A stretch of DNA of 64,000 nucleotides from Candidatus Cloacimonas sp. (GTDB lineage Bacteria; Cloacimonadota; Cloacimonadia; Cloacimonadales; Cloacimonadaceae): positions 1-64,000 of the forward strand of contig DAONFA010000002.1 of the NCBI GenBank assembly GCA_035403355.1, in the 5' to 3' direction. The translations under genes and the position numbers were made by a program. The notes under the pieces are model-generated. The model had not been told where the DNA came from. It was given only the letters and a program-made list of their open reading frames with translations, and made no database searches. Every line of letters begins with the position of its first letter. Position 1 is the first letter of the stretch. Positions 25,831 through 35,275 of the stretch are shown here, one piece after another.

Positions 25831-25926
25831 TTGACATAGAATTAGTAGTGCTAATATCAGGACAAATAAAGGGGATTTATTAGTATTGCTAAATTTATGC
25901 TTGACATATTTAGTGCTGCTTATATA
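25831..25926 (+). promoter_or_regulatory. Two promoter-like boxes with three dyad operators
   Basis: TTGACA at 25831 and 25901 are each followed after 15 or 14 bp by a TA-rich hexamer (TAATAT, TATATA). Three related dyads overlap them: ATTAG-TAGTG-CTAAT (25841-25855), ATTAG-TATTG-CTAAA (25879-25893) and TTTAG-TGCTG-CTTAT (25909-25923). Two dyads sit between -35 and -10, the classic place for a repressor. The remainder of the 25397-25982 gap shows no gene. Confidence 0.55.
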
Positions 25927-25982
25927 TGTGCTTTTGGAAATTGTAATCCCAGTAATTTCTAATATCGCAAAAGAGGTGAAAA

Positions 25983-26618
25983 ATGCAGTCCGTAGTTCCG
26001 AATCATATTCCTGAGGTCTATACCTTCCGTTGTGAACACAATAGAGTTTTTCTCAGCCATCAGGGCAGAGAACATACTCTTTTCTTCAGTAAGGGTTTGA
26101 AGTATATTTTTGCTTTGCTGGAAAATCCGGAGCTTAATTTTTCTTACAACAGCATAGAATTGGCAGGAGGGAGTTCGCAAAGTGCCTACAATCAATTTAA
26201 AACATTGGAAGAGGTGCAAATCCAGCAGTTAAAAGTGCAGGAAAATTTCCTTCCAATTCCGAAGACAGATATGCAAACTATTAAAGAAGTGAAAGAGGAA
26301 TTGCTATCCCTGATTGAAGAATTGGCGGAACTGGAGGAAAATTGTGATTATGCGCGTGCTGATGAAATTAGAGACCGTAAGGACAAACTTAGTTCTTATC
26401 TGTATGAGGTTTATCATAAGGATAATCATATCCGGAATTTTAATGATGAAGCCAAGAAGACCAAAAGAAGAATAGTTCGGGCTATCAATCGTGCTTTGGA
26501 AGAAATTGCCTCTGTGGAGCCGGAACTGGCAACGGATTTAGGAAAATCAATTAAATTCGGGACTATGATTTGCTGTCATTGGGAAAAGGAAATTGAGATA
26601 AACGGTAACTGGCAGTAG
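25983..26618 (+). CDS. UVR-motif helical protein, function unknown
   Basis: 211-residue soluble protein. The N-terminus (about 1-60) has TFRCEHNRVFLSHQGREHTLFFSKGLKYI, a fold I do not recognise but reminiscent of the small domain before coiled coils in regulator-like proteins. A coiled-coil stretch (about 95-150) contains ELEENCDYARADEIRDRKDKL, close to the UvrB/UvrC (UVR) interaction motif. The C-terminus RRIVRAINRALEEIASVEPELATDLGKSI resembles a domain found at the ends of many bacterial regulatory ATPases and cyclases. Good Shine-Dalgarno (AGAGGTG). It is transcribed behind the triple operator, so it may be an autoregulated regulator, but no DNA-binding motif is evident. Confidence 0.75.
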   Translation: MQSVVPNHIPEVYTFRCEHNRVFLSHQGREHTLFFSKGLKYIFALLENPELNFSYNSIELAGGSSQSAYNQFKTLEEVQIQQLKVQENFLPIPKTDMQTIKEVKEELLSLIEELAELEENCDYARADEIRDRKDKLSSYLYEVYHKDNHIRNFNDEAKKTKRRIVRAINRALEEIASVEPELATDLGKSIKFGTMICCHWEKEIEINGNWQ

Positions 26619-26886
26619 AGTAATTGCCTAAGGACTTCTGAGGTTACAAAGATGATTTTGCAGTGTTGCGGAAACACTCTATTTTATTCAGATTTTAGCT
26701 GTTGCAGGAATAGCCGGGGGATTTTCCTTAAAAAAAAAGATGCTTTCTTGATGGTTCAGTATTTTTCTTTTTTACACCTCCCCTTTTGCTTCTTCACCTT
26801 TTCATTTGTTTTATCCTTCGTTTGCGTTATATTTATTTATAGCGTCTGTGATGGTAGCACAAGAATATGAAGTAAAGGAGATAGAG

Positions 26887-28029
26887 ATGGAATCCTTCAG
26901 CTTTTATAATCCTACGCGGATTGACTTTGGTGTAGGTTCAATCAGGAAATTGGGTATGGATATGCAGAAAGCAGGAATTAAGAAATGCTTAATGATTGCC
27001 GGGGGTGGCTCTATTAAGAAAAACGGGATATATACCCAGGTTTGTGAAACCTTGGAAAAAGCGGAAATTTGTAAAGTTGAGGGTTGGGGAATTCAGGCAA
27101 ATCCCACTTTGGAAAAAGTGATGGAACTGTGTGAACTTGCCCGAAAGGAACAAGTGGAAGCAGTTTTGGCTGTTGGCGGTGGAAGTGTTATAGATACAGC
27201 AAAAACAGTTGCTGCCGGAATTTATTTAAAAGATATCTGGAGTGCTTTTGAGGGCAGAGAGAAAATCCATAAAGCCCTTCCTGTATATACTGTTCTCACG
27301 CTTTCTGCTACGGGTAGTGAAATGAATGGCAATGCAGTTATTACAAATACTGAAACAATGCAGAAATGGGGTATTTATTCTCCGCTGATTTATCCTCGTT
27401 TAAGTATTATAGACCCGTCCGTGCAATCCAGTTTACCTTTCAAACAAACAGCCAATGGAGCAATGGATGCTATGGCTCATATTTTGGAGTTTTATTTTGC
27501 CGATGACCGCGCTATTGCTACTTTGGCTATTGATGATGCTTTACTGAAAACTATTGTGGAAATGACTGACCGCCTGCAAAATAATTCCGGTGATTTACTG
27601 GCAAGAGGAAATTTGGCTTGGTGCGCTACAATGGCTTTAAACGGAATTTCCGGAATTGGATTAAAAGGAGGCGACTGGGCTTGCCATGATATAGAACATA
27701 GTTTTTCTGCCTTGCATCCCGAAATAGCTCATGGTGAGGGCTTGGGGGTTATTTTTCCTGCCTGGATTGAATATATGAGCGAAAAAGACCCTACCCGCTT
27801 TCTGCGTTGGGCGAAAAATGTTTGGAATGAGGAAAATGTTTCCCGGGCTTTGCATAGATTTAGAGATAAACTGGAAAGCTGGGGTATGGCAAAATCCTTG
27901 CGGGATTTGGGTATTAAAGAAAATGAACTGCCCAAGATTGTTAATATGATTATGACTACACCCCGCATTGGAATGGTTAGCAGATTTACGGCAGTGGAAG
28001 TGGAATCTTTGCTGATGCTGGCGTTTTGA
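26887..28029 (+). CDS. Iron-containing alcohol dehydrogenase (butanol dehydrogenase-like)
   Basis: NAD(P)H-dependent reductase of the group III (iron) ADH family. Seen: FYNPTRIDFGVGSIRKLG at the N-terminus, the nucleotide loop VGGGSVIDTAK (about residue 97), TLSATGSEMN, and metal ligands in MDAMAHILEF and EHSFSALHPEIAHGEGLG. 380 residues from the ATG behind AAAGGAGATAGAG; the longer frame adds an unconvincing hydrophobic 27 residues. The closest style is BdhA/YqhD-type, reducing aldehydes. It stands alone; the next 350 bp are repeat arrays. Substrate is not predictable. Confidence 0.92.
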   Translation: MESFSFYNPTRIDFGVGSIRKLGMDMQKAGIKKCLMIAGGGSIKKNGIYTQVCETLEKAEICKVEGWGIQANPTLEKVMELCELARKEQVEAVLAVGGGSVIDTAKTVAAGIYLKDIWSAFEGREKIHKALPVYTVLTLSATGSEMNGNAVITNTETMQKWGIYSPLIYPRLSIIDPSVQSSLPFKQTANGAMDAMAHILEFYFADDRAIATLAIDDALLKTIVEMTDRLQNNSGDLLARGNLAWCATMALNGISGIGLKGGDWACHDIEHSFSALHPEIAHGEGLGVIFPAWIEYMSEKDPTRFLRWAKNVWNEENVSRALHRFRDKLESWGMAKSLRDLGIKENELPKIVNMIMTTPRIGMVSRFTAVEVESLLMLAF

Positions 28030-28030
28030 C

Positions 28031-28103
28031 AGGTGAAAGGTGAACGGTGAACGGTGAACAGTGAAAAGTGAAGGGTGAACGGTGAACAGTGAAAAGTGAT
28101 ACC
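28031..28103 (+). repeat. Heptamer tandem array (NNGTGAA)
   Basis: About ten consecutive 7-bp units of the form AGGTGAA, CGGTGAA, CAGTGAA, AAGTGAA or GGGTGAA start right after the ADH stop. The last four bases TGAA are constant while the first two vary. Same family as 38919-38995. Confidence 0.9.
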
Positions 28104-28138
28104 AAGGAATTAAATAGAGAGTTAAACTAAAATCATAA

Positions 28139-28253
28139 AATCTAATCTGCGAAATCTGCGTAATCTGCGAGAGATAAATCTGCGCAATCTGCGGGAAATG
28201 AATCTGCGGGAAATCTAATCTGTGAAATCTGTGTAATCTGTGAGAGGTTAATC
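28139..28253 (+). repeat. ATCTGCG/ATCTGTG degenerate array
   Basis: Runs of AATCTGCGA, AATCTGCGT and later AATCTGTGA words at 8-12-bp spacing end in GAGAGG. The same word follows the heptamer array ahead of the gene at 39093, so the two arrays form one compound module. Nothing else is seen between the ADH and secA genes. Confidence 0.8.
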
Positions 28254-28376
28254 TTAAAAATGCTTTTTTATTTGACACAATCCCCCCACTGAATTTAAAA
28301 GGTAAAAAAAGGAAAAAACGATATCAACTTACGGCTTAGAGAATAAGCTGTCGGTTTACCCCAAGAAGGTAACGAA

Positions 28377-31300
28377 ATGTTAGAGAAAATACTGAAGAAA
28401 ATATTTGGCGATAAGAATAGTCAAGACCTGAAGCGCTACGAGCCCATGGTAAGCGAAATAAATGAAATATATTCCGGTTTGGAACAGTATGAAGATGAAC
28501 AACTTATTGCCCGGGTGCAGGAAATTAAACAGGAAATTGCAGATAAGCTTAAACCGCTGAATAATGAACTCTCCGAACTGCAAAAAAACTATCGGGAAAC
28601 CAGAGAAGATAGCGAACGCAACCGGTTGGATAACATCATAGACAGTAAAAAGAAAGAACTGAAACAGCTCACTAAAAGCACTACGGATGATTATCTTCCA
28701 GAGGTTTTTGCCATCGTTAAAGACACCTGCAGACGCATATCAGGTAAGGAATTTGAAGTGCGCGGTCATTTAGTAGAATGGAATATGGTGCCTTTTGATG
28801 TGCAATTGATTGGCGGGATGGCTTTGCACGATGGCAAAATTGCTGAAATGGCAACTGGAGAAGGCAAAACCCTCGTTGCTACAATGCCCTTGTTTTTAAA
28901 TGCTTTAGTGGGACGCGGAGCACATCTGGTTACGGTTAATGATTATCTGGCAAGTCGGGATGCCGAATGGATGAGCCCGATTTTTAATTTTCACGGATTA
29001 ACCGTTGGCTGCATTACCACCGGAATGGATTTTGAGGCACGCAAAGAAGCATATAATTGTGACATAACTTACGGAATGAATAGTGAATTCGGGTTTGATT
29101 ATTTACGGGATAATATGGCAACTTCTCCCCAGCAGCTTGTTCAGCGTGATTTCTATTTTGCTATTGTGGATGAAGTGGATAGCATTTTAATTGATGAAGC
29201 AAGAACACCTCTTATAATTAGTGGTCCCATAGCTCAGGATACAAATTTCTATCGGGAATTGCGTCCGGCAATAGCTCAGCTCGTTCAACTACAGAATTCT
29301 TTGGTGCAAAGATATTTAAGCGAAATCAGAGAAGACCTGGATGAAAATAATTCCCGTCCCAATAATGACCGTTTAGCTCGCAACCTGCTTTTAGTGAAAA
29401 GAGCTGCTCCCCGGAATAAGGCATTCATCAAATTGATGCAGGAAGGTGAACTGAAAAAAATAGTCAATGACATTGAAGGTATCTACCTGCGAGATAAAAA
29501 GCTGCCCGAACTGGACGAAAATCTTTTCTTTGTAGTAGAAGAACGCCATAATAGCGTTGACCTCTGTGAAAAAGGACGCGAAGTTCTCTCCAAAAAAGAT
29601 AAAGACCTCTTCATCGTGCAATCTCTGGATGAAATGTTAGCGGAAATAGATAACAATCCGGAGCTCTCGGAACAGGAAAAGCAAAAAGAAAAATCGTTGC
29701 AGACCAACCGCTTTATGGATAAAAGCGAAAAGCTGCATAATATCAATCAGTTACTCCGTGCCTTTACCCTCTTTGAAAATGACCAGGAATATGTGGTAAT
29801 AGATAACAAAGTGGTGATTGTGGATGAATTTACCGGACGCCAAATGCCGGGACGCCGTTTTTCAGATGGCTTGCATCAGGCACTGGAAGCAAAAGAAAAT
29901 GTGGAAATTGAAGCCGGCACGCAAACTTTTGCCACGATTACTTTACAGAACTATTTCAGGATGTATGATAAACTTGCCGGGATGACCGGAACCGCAGTTA
30001 CGGAAGAAGCTGAATTTATGGAAATATACAGTTTACCGGTTATGGTGATTCCTACAAATGTTTCCGTTACCCGCATTGACCACGATGATCTGATATACTT
30101 AGGTAAAAATGATAAATATCAGGCAATCATCAATGAGATTATTTACTGGCACGAAAGACAAAAACCCGTTCTGGTGGGAACAGTTAGTGTAGAAGTGTCG
30201 GAAGTTCTTTCCCGTTTACTAAAGCGGAAAGGAATAGCTCATAATGTTCTAAATGCCCGTCAACATCAACGCGAAGCAGAAATAATTACCGAAGCCGGAC
30301 AACCCGGAGCTGTAACTATAGCTACCAATATGGCAGGTCGGGGAACCGATATTAAGCTTGGTAAAGGCGTTGTGGAAGGTTCTTACGAAAGCTATTTGAA
30401 TTTGCCTAAAACATTAACCGAAGAATATCCTTACGGCTTACCTTTGGATGGACTTCATGTAATTGGCAGTGAAAGACATGAAAGCAGAAGAATTGATAGA
30501 CAGCTGCGCGGAAGAGCAGGCCGTCAGGGTGACCCTGGAACTTCCCGTTTTTATCTTTCTCTGGAAGATGATTTAATGCGCCTTTTCGGTTCGGATAGAA
30601 TAGCTCCGATGATGGTTAAAATGGGCTTAAAAGCGGGAGATGTAATTCGCCATCCCTGGATGACCAAAGCCGTGGAAAAAGCACAAAAGAGAGTGGAAGA
30701 GCATAACTTTGAAATCCGCAGAGAACTGTTGAAATATGACGAAGTGATGAATCAGCAACGCGAAGTGATTTATGCCTATCGTCGCAGTGTGCTGAAGGGC
30801 TATGACCTGAAGAACGAAATTCTGGAAATGATTGCTGAAACTATATCCAATCTTGTGGATGAAGTTATTACTCCTCACAGCTATCCTGAGGACTGGAATT
30901 TGGAACATATCTGCGAATGGTTTCAGCGGAGCTTGAATTTGGGATTACACCTTGAGGATATTGCCAGTGACCATCTGAACAGAGACCTTCTGCTGAACAC
31001 TTTGCTGGAATATGCTCTTTCTGCTTATGAGAATAAAGAAAAACAGCTTGGGACGGAACAGCTGCGAGATATTGAACGGCGCGTTCTTCTGGAAGTTGTT
31101 GATGATGAATGGCGAGACCATTTACACGAGATGGACCTGCTGAAGGATGGTGTATATTTACGAGCTTATGCCAATAAAGACCCCTTAATTGAGTATAAAA
31201 AAGAGAGCTTTGAACTTTTTCAGGGTTTAATAGCCCGCATTCAAGAAAATGTTACCCGTAAGGTATTTACTACTTATGTTCTTTCCCAGGAACAAATAAA

Positions 31301-31538
31301 CGACCTGCTGAAAAATGCCAATCTGTCTCATCAGGATATAAACGCTTTTCTACATTCACAGCAGGAACAACAGATGGTGCAAAATATGAGCGCACCTCCT
31401 AAATATAATAATCCTGGGGGAGAAGTGGAAAAAGTGAGACCCGTAAAAGTAGCTCCCAAAGTAGGAAGAAATGATCCCTGCCCTTGTGGAAGCGGGAAAA
31501 AGTATAAAAAATGCTGCGGAATAAATGAAGAAATATAG
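28377..31538 (+). CDS. secA: Preprotein translocase ATPase SecA, long form
   Basis: Motor of Sec protein export. Seen: Walker A in MATGEGKTLVATMP (about residue 158), IVDEVDSILIDEARTPLIISGP (about 265), MAGRGTDIKLG (about 653), ERHESRRIDRQLRGRAGRQGDPG (in part RQLRGRAGRQGD), and a C-terminal zinc ligand set CPCGSGKKYKKCC (about 1035-1047). At 1053 residues it exceeds the usual 840-900 because of a charged insertion at about 285-370 in the first nucleotide-binding domain and helical additions near residues 45-95; similar enlargements are known in Bacteroidota. Heptamer repeats begin directly after the stop. Start ATG follows AGAAGGTAACGAA. Confidence 0.97.
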   Translation: MLEKILKKIFGDKNSQDLKRYEPMVSEINEIYSGLEQYEDEQLIARVQEIKQEIADKLKPLNNELSELQKNYRETREDSERNRLDNIIDSKKKELKQLTKSTTDDYLPEVFAIVKDTCRRISGKEFEVRGHLVEWNMVPFDVQLIGGMALHDGKIAEMATGEGKTLVATMPLFLNALVGRGAHLVTVNDYLASRDAEWMSPIFNFHGLTVGCITTGMDFEARKEAYNCDITYGMNSEFGFDYLRDNMATSPQQLVQRDFYFAIVDEVDSILIDEARTPLIISGPIAQDTNFYRELRPAIAQLVQLQNSLVQRYLSEIREDLDENNSRPNNDRLARNLLLVKRAAPRNKAFIKLMQEGELKKIVNDIEGIYLRDKKLPELDENLFFVVEERHNSVDLCEKGREVLSKKDKDLFIVQSLDEMLAEIDNNPELSEQEKQKEKSLQTNRFMDKSEKLHNINQLLRAFTLFENDQEYVVIDNKVVIVDEFTGRQMPGRRFSDGLHQALEAKENVEIEAGTQTFATITLQNYFRMYDKLAGMTGTAVTEEAEFMEIYSLPVMVIPTNVSVTRIDHDDLIYLGKNDKYQAIINEIIYWHERQKPVLVGTVSVEVSEVLSRLLKRKGIAHNVLNARQHQREAEIITEAGQPGAVTIATNMAGRGTDIKLGKGVVEGSYESYLNLPKTLTEEYPYGLPLDGLHVIGSERHESRRIDRQLRGRAGRQGDPGTSRFYLSLEDDLMRLFGSDRIAPMMVKMGLKAGDVIRHPWMTKAVEKAQKRVEEHNFEIRRELLKYDEVMNQQREVIYAYRRSVLKGYDLKNEILEMIAETISNLVDEVITPHSYPEDWNLEHICEWFQRSLNLGLHLEDIASDHLNRDLLLNTLLEYALSAYENKEKQLGTEQLRDIERRVLLEVVDDEWRDHLHEMDLLKDGVYLRAYANKDPLIEYKKESFELFQGLIARIQENVTRKVFTTYVLSQEQINDLLKNANLSHQDINAFLHSQQEQQMVQNMSAPPKYNNPGGEVEKVRPVKVAPKVGRNDPCPCGSGKKYKKCCGINEEI

Positions 31539-31540
31539 AG

Positions 31541-31620
31541 GGCAGAGGGCAGAGGGCAGAGGGCTGAGGGCAGAGAGCTGAGGGCTGAGGGCAGAGAGCT
31601 GAGAGCTGAGAGCTGAGGGC
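31541..31620 (+). repeat. Heptamer tandem array (AGGGC[AT]G)
   Basis: About eleven 7-bp units, AGGGCAG, AGGGCTG or AGAGCTG, begin at the secA stop codon. This array differs in sequence from the GTGAA heptamers but has the same unit length and the same position just behind a gene. Confidence 0.9.
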
Positions 31621-31623
31621 ATC

Positions 31624-31648
31624 CGGAAGGTTGACATCCTTGTCAACC
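31624..31648 (+). repeat. 7-6-7 hairpin GGTTGAC-ATCCTT-GTCAACC
   Basis: Preceded by CCGGAA, as in the other members. A 7-bp perfect stem with a 6-nt loop. No T tract follows, so it is not an ordinary terminator, though it could slow exonucleases at the secA mRNA end. Confidence 0.8.
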
Positions 31649-31778
31649 AATATAAAAGATAGAGCTTAAGTAAAAGTTGGAGATAAAGAAATAGCGCAGT
31701 TGAAAGTGGAACGATGAGGATATTGTTCTTCCTGTAGTTTCGCTTGCCTGCTAACCTGTTAACCGAAAAAGGAAAGAT

Positions 31779-33998
31779 ATGAGTAAAGGACTAATAATAG
31801 TAGAATCCCCTGCCAAGGCAGGAACGATAACTAAATTTCTGAAGAACCAATTCAATGTGAAGGCATCAATGGGGCACATTCGTGATTTGCCTAAACACGA
31901 AATGGGTGTGAATGTTCAGCAGGGTTTCAAACCCGTTTATGTAATAGATAAAAAGAAAAGCAAAGTGATTTCAGAACTTAAAGAGGCGGCTTTATCTGCC
32001 GATAGCATTTATCTGGCAAGTGATAATGATCGGGAAGGAGAAGCCATTGCCTGGCACCTTTCCGAAGCCCTGAAAAAGGAACTGAATAATAAACCCGTTT
32101 ATCGGATTGTGTTTAACGAAATCACTTCTAAGGCTATAAACGAGGCAATGAAAAACCCCGGACAAATTGATATGGCAAAAGTGGAAGCTCAACAGGCAAG
32201 AAGAATTTTAGACCGCCTGGTGGGTTATGAAGTAAGCCCCTTGCTTTGGAAAGTGATTACTAAAGAGCTTTCCGCAGGCAGAGTGCAATCCGTTGCTTTG
32301 CGTTTGATTTGTGAACGCGAAGCAGAAATTAAAGCATTTATCCCTAAAGAATACTGGAAAATTGAAGCGGACTTCTGGAAGGGTAATTTGCCTCCCTTCA
32401 AAGCGGTATTGGAAAAAATTGAAGGTAAAAAAATAGAAATCCCGGATGAAAAAAACGCCATAGAAATTGTAGAAAATATCCAGAATGCAGAGGCAAAATT
32501 AAGTGAAATAAAACGCAGCAATCGTAATGTGGAACCCCTTCCTCCTTTTATAACCAGTACTTTGCAACAGGAAGCAAGTAAGCTGCTTGGTTTTCAGGCA
32601 CACAGAACAATGAGCATTGCCCAGGTTCTTTATGAAGGAATAGATTTAGGCGGAGAAAGCACAGGTCTGATTACTTATATGCGAACCGATTCTACCCGCA
32701 TGGCAGAAGAAGCAATTGCCAAAGCCCAAGACCTGATCAAAGAGCGTTTCGGAGAACCAGCTTTGAACCCCAAAGTGCGTGTTTTCAAAAATAAACAGAG
32801 TGCTCAGGATGCGCATGAGGCAATTCGTCCTACCGATCCTTTCCGAACACCGGAAAGCGTAGCTCAATATTTAACCAAAGAACAGCTAAAACTATACACT
32901 CTTATCTGGCAGCGATTTATTGCTACCCAAATGATAGGTGTTAAATTACTTTCTACGAGTGTAAAAATTAATGCCGGGAAAGCGGAATTTGTGTCTTCGG
33001 GGGCGCAAATTGTGGAAGAAGGTTTCCTGAAAGCATATCCTTACATCAATATTCCTTTGGGCGAGAAGATTCATCCCGATTATGCCAAAGAGGATGTTCT
33101 GGAACATAGTGCTCTGGAAAAATCACAGCATTTTACTACTCCACCGGCAAGATTTACTGAGGCATCTTTAATTAAAGAACTGGAAGCAAAAGGAATTGGG
33201 CGTCCATCTACTTATGCTGCTATAATTGAAACCCTGAGAAAGCGTAAATATGTTTCTATGGAGAAAAGGGCATTTTTGCCTACGCAATTGGGAAATGATG
33301 TAAATCGCTTTTTGGTGGATAAGTTTGATTGTCTTTTCAATGTTAAGTTCACAGCTGAAATGGAAACTAAACTGGACGAAGTAGAATACAACAAAATTTC
33401 CTGGAAGGAAGTAGTGCAGGAATATTACGATCAGCTTATTACCTTAATCGGTCAAGTGGATGTAAAAAAAGAGAAAAATAACTTTGTGCAGGATACCGGA
33501 ATTGTTTGTGATGTTTGCCAACAGGGAACAATGTTAATCAGACATAGCAAGGGGGGAGATTTTCTTTCCTGCAGCCGTTTTCCTCAATGCAAAAATACCA
33601 AGAGTTTTACTCGTGATGAAGATGGTAACATTCAAATAGTAATTCCTGCAACCTTAGCTGAGACCTGTCCTCAATGTGGAGCTCAATTAATTCTTAGAAA
33701 CGGTAAATTTGGAGAATTTATTGCCTGTTCCAATTATCCCAAATGCAAGTATTCCCGTCCCAAAACCTTAGGAGTAAAATGTCCCGAATGTGGCATAGGG
33801 GAATTGACAGAGCACAAATCCAAAAAAGGGCGTCCATTTTATTCCTGTAATCGCTATCCGGACTGTAAATTTATTATGAACGATAAGCCCCTTCCGATAA
33901 CCTGTCCCCAATGCGGAAATCCTTATATTGTTGAAAAATACACAAAAGAGAAAGGGAAAATTAAAATCTGCCCCAAATGTAAAACCGAAATGGAATAG
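31779..33998 (+). CDS. topA: DNA topoisomerase I
   Basis: Type IA topoisomerase that relaxes negative supercoils. The Toprim domain opens with KGLIIVESPAKAGTITKFL and has DNDREGEAIAWHL; the active-site Tyr is in TYMRTDSTRM (about residue 299). The C-terminus holds four Cys4 zinc ribbons (CDVCQQG...CSRFPQC, CPQCGAQ...CSNYPKC, CPECGIG...CNRYPDC, CPQCGNP...CPKC) between about 580 and 735. 739 residues. Strong AAAGGAAAG before the ATG. The stop lies 3 bp before the ABC permease gene, implying co-transcription. Confidence 0.97.
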   Translation: MSKGLIIVESPAKAGTITKFLKNQFNVKASMGHIRDLPKHEMGVNVQQGFKPVYVIDKKKSKVISELKEAALSADSIYLASDNDREGEAIAWHLSEALKKELNNKPVYRIVFNEITSKAINEAMKNPGQIDMAKVEAQQARRILDRLVGYEVSPLLWKVITKELSAGRVQSVALRLICEREAEIKAFIPKEYWKIEADFWKGNLPPFKAVLEKIEGKKIEIPDEKNAIEIVENIQNAEAKLSEIKRSNRNVEPLPPFITSTLQQEASKLLGFQAHRTMSIAQVLYEGIDLGGESTGLITYMRTDSTRMAEEAIAKAQDLIKERFGEPALNPKVRVFKNKQSAQDAHEAIRPTDPFRTPESVAQYLTKEQLKLYTLIWQRFIATQMIGVKLLSTSVKINAGKAEFVSSGAQIVEEGFLKAYPYINIPLGEKIHPDYAKEDVLEHSALEKSQHFTTPPARFTEASLIKELEAKGIGRPSTYAAIIETLRKRKYVSMEKRAFLPTQLGNDVNRFLVDKFDCLFNVKFTAEMETKLDEVEYNKISWKEVVQEYYDQLITLIGQVDVKKEKNNFVQDTGIVCDVCQQGTMLIRHSKGGDFLSCSRFPQCKNTKSFTRDEDGNIQIVIPATLAETCPQCGAQLILRNGKFGEFIACSNYPKCKYSRPKTLGVKCPECGIGELTEHKSKKGRPFYSCNRYPDCKFIMNDKPLPITCPQCGNPYIVEKYTKEKGKIKICPKCKTEME

Positions 33999-34001
33999 GT
34001 A

Positions 34002-35273
34002 ATGAACATTAAAGATGGTGTCAAAAGCGCATTTCAAAGCATTTTCAGCCATAAACTGAGGTCTTTGTTAACTCTTACAGGAATTGTTATTGGTGTGCTT
34101 GCCGTGGTAACAATGTTTTCCAGTGTGTATGCTATTAAAACTCTAATCAAAAATAATATGGAAGGTATGGGCTGGGATAATTCCATAGTTATTTTCCCGA
34201 GCGTAGGCAATATTGATTTGGAAACAGGAAAAAACCGCAGCAATATTAGACGCCCGAAACAGAGTGTTCCCTTTTTGAATTACGAAGATTATCTGGCTCT
34301 GAAAGAAAACCTGAAGTATAAATGTATTTACGGAACAATCTCTAAACAGAGCTTATACCGGGTTGGCAATAAAGTAAATAGTATCATTCTGCGCGCTACG
34401 GAGGTGGAGTTCTTCCAAAATAATACTTATCCTATTGGCAAGGGACGCTATTTCAATGCTTACGAAGAGGAAAATAATATCCCGGTTGCTGTTTTGGGTT
34501 ATTATTTTGCGGAAGAATACTTTAAGGATAAAGACCCGATTGGTCAAGTTCTGGCTTTGGGTTCGCATCGTTTTACTGTTGTAGGGGTTTTGGCTTCCGA
34601 TATTTTGAATACCGGTAATGGAATGAATTTTAACCCCTGGGAAAGAGAAAAGGACTTAAAAGCTGTTTATGTTCCCTTAAAATATGGGGCTACTTATTTA
34701 GAACGGAATAGAATTATCCACCAGATTTACTTGCAATCATATTCCACCGATGACTATGCCAAGTTAAAAAACGATGCCAGGCAAATACTGCTTTCCAGGC
34801 ATAATATGTATCCCAATTTTCAATTTATGGATATTGGCGATATGATCCTGAAAATCACTGCGGAAATTAATAAAGTTATGGATAAATGGAATGTAACCCT
34901 TATTGCCATTGCTTCCATTTCGTTAATTGTAGGTGGAATAGGACTTTTCAGCACATTGCTGATCAGCATTCAGGAAAGAATGACCGAAATTGGCATCCGT
35001 AAAAGCATTGGAGCAACGGAACAGGACATTTTTTTCTATTTTATTTTTGAAGCACTGGCTCTGGCTTTTATAGGAGCTGTTTTAGGTGTAATTCTTGCCT
35101 GGCTATTGATTGTTTTGATCGCTAAAGCTATACATTTTCCCCTGTATCTTCCTGTTCAGGGAGTTGCTGTAGGAATCGGTTTTTCGCTTTTAATTGGTTT
35201 TCTTTCCGGAATTTATCCCGCATGGAAGGCAACCGGAATTGATCCTATTCAGGCAATTTACTATCGCCAATAA
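34002..35273 (+). CDS. MacB/FtsX-type ABC transporter permease
   Basis: Membrane subunit with the MacB topology: one helix near the N-terminus (about 25-45, LTLTGIVIGVLAVVTMFS), a large extracytoplasmic domain (about 50-290, MacB_PCD-like) and three C-terminal helices forming the FtsX domain (about 300-415, with ERMTEIGIRKSIGATEQDIF and the ending IYPAWKATGIDPIQAIYY). No ATPase gene is adjacent, so its partner is encoded elsewhere. Such systems act in mechanotransmission: lipoprotein release, peptide or drug export. It follows topA by 3 bp; after it come 430 bp of hairpin arrays. Confidence 0.9.
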   Translation: MNIKDGVKSAFQSIFSHKLRSLLTLTGIVIGVLAVVTMFSSVYAIKTLIKNNMEGMGWDNSIVIFPSVGNIDLETGKNRSNIRRPKQSVPFLNYEDYLALKENLKYKCIYGTISKQSLYRVGNKVNSIILRATEVEFFQNNTYPIGKGRYFNAYEEENNIPVAVLGYYFAEEYFKDKDPIGQVLALGSHRFTVVGVLASDILNTGNGMNFNPWEREKDLKAVYVPLKYGATYLERNRIIHQIYLQSYSTDDYAKLKNDARQILLSRHNMYPNFQFMDIGDMILKITAEINKVMDKWNVTLIAIASISLIVGGIGLFSTLLISIQERMTEIGIRKSIGATEQDIFFYFIFEALALAFIGAVLGVILAWLLIVLIAKAIHFPLYLPVQGVAVGIGFSLLIGFLSGIYPAWKATGIDPIQAIYYRQ

Positions 35274-35275
35274 GA

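Noticed and set aside
26652..26870. 72-codon Phe/Cys-rich + strand frame ahead of the iron ADH
   Set aside because: T-rich leader DNA gives a hydrophobic translation; it overlaps no motif, and the ADH has its own strong ribosome-binding site further on.
27661..28278. 205-codon - strand frame rich in His, Phe and Gln
   Set aside because: It is antisense to the ADH gene and to the heptamer arrays; the FTVH/SLFTVH pattern is the translated repeat.
31356..31646. - strand frames with SALSPQLSAL repeats
   Set aside because: They are the AGGGCAG heptamer array read in reverse, overlapping the secA 3' end.
31624..31648. GGTTGAC hairpin as a secA terminator
   Set aside because: There is no T tract, and the same hairpin occurs inside leader regions and in both orientations, so it is treated as a repeat.
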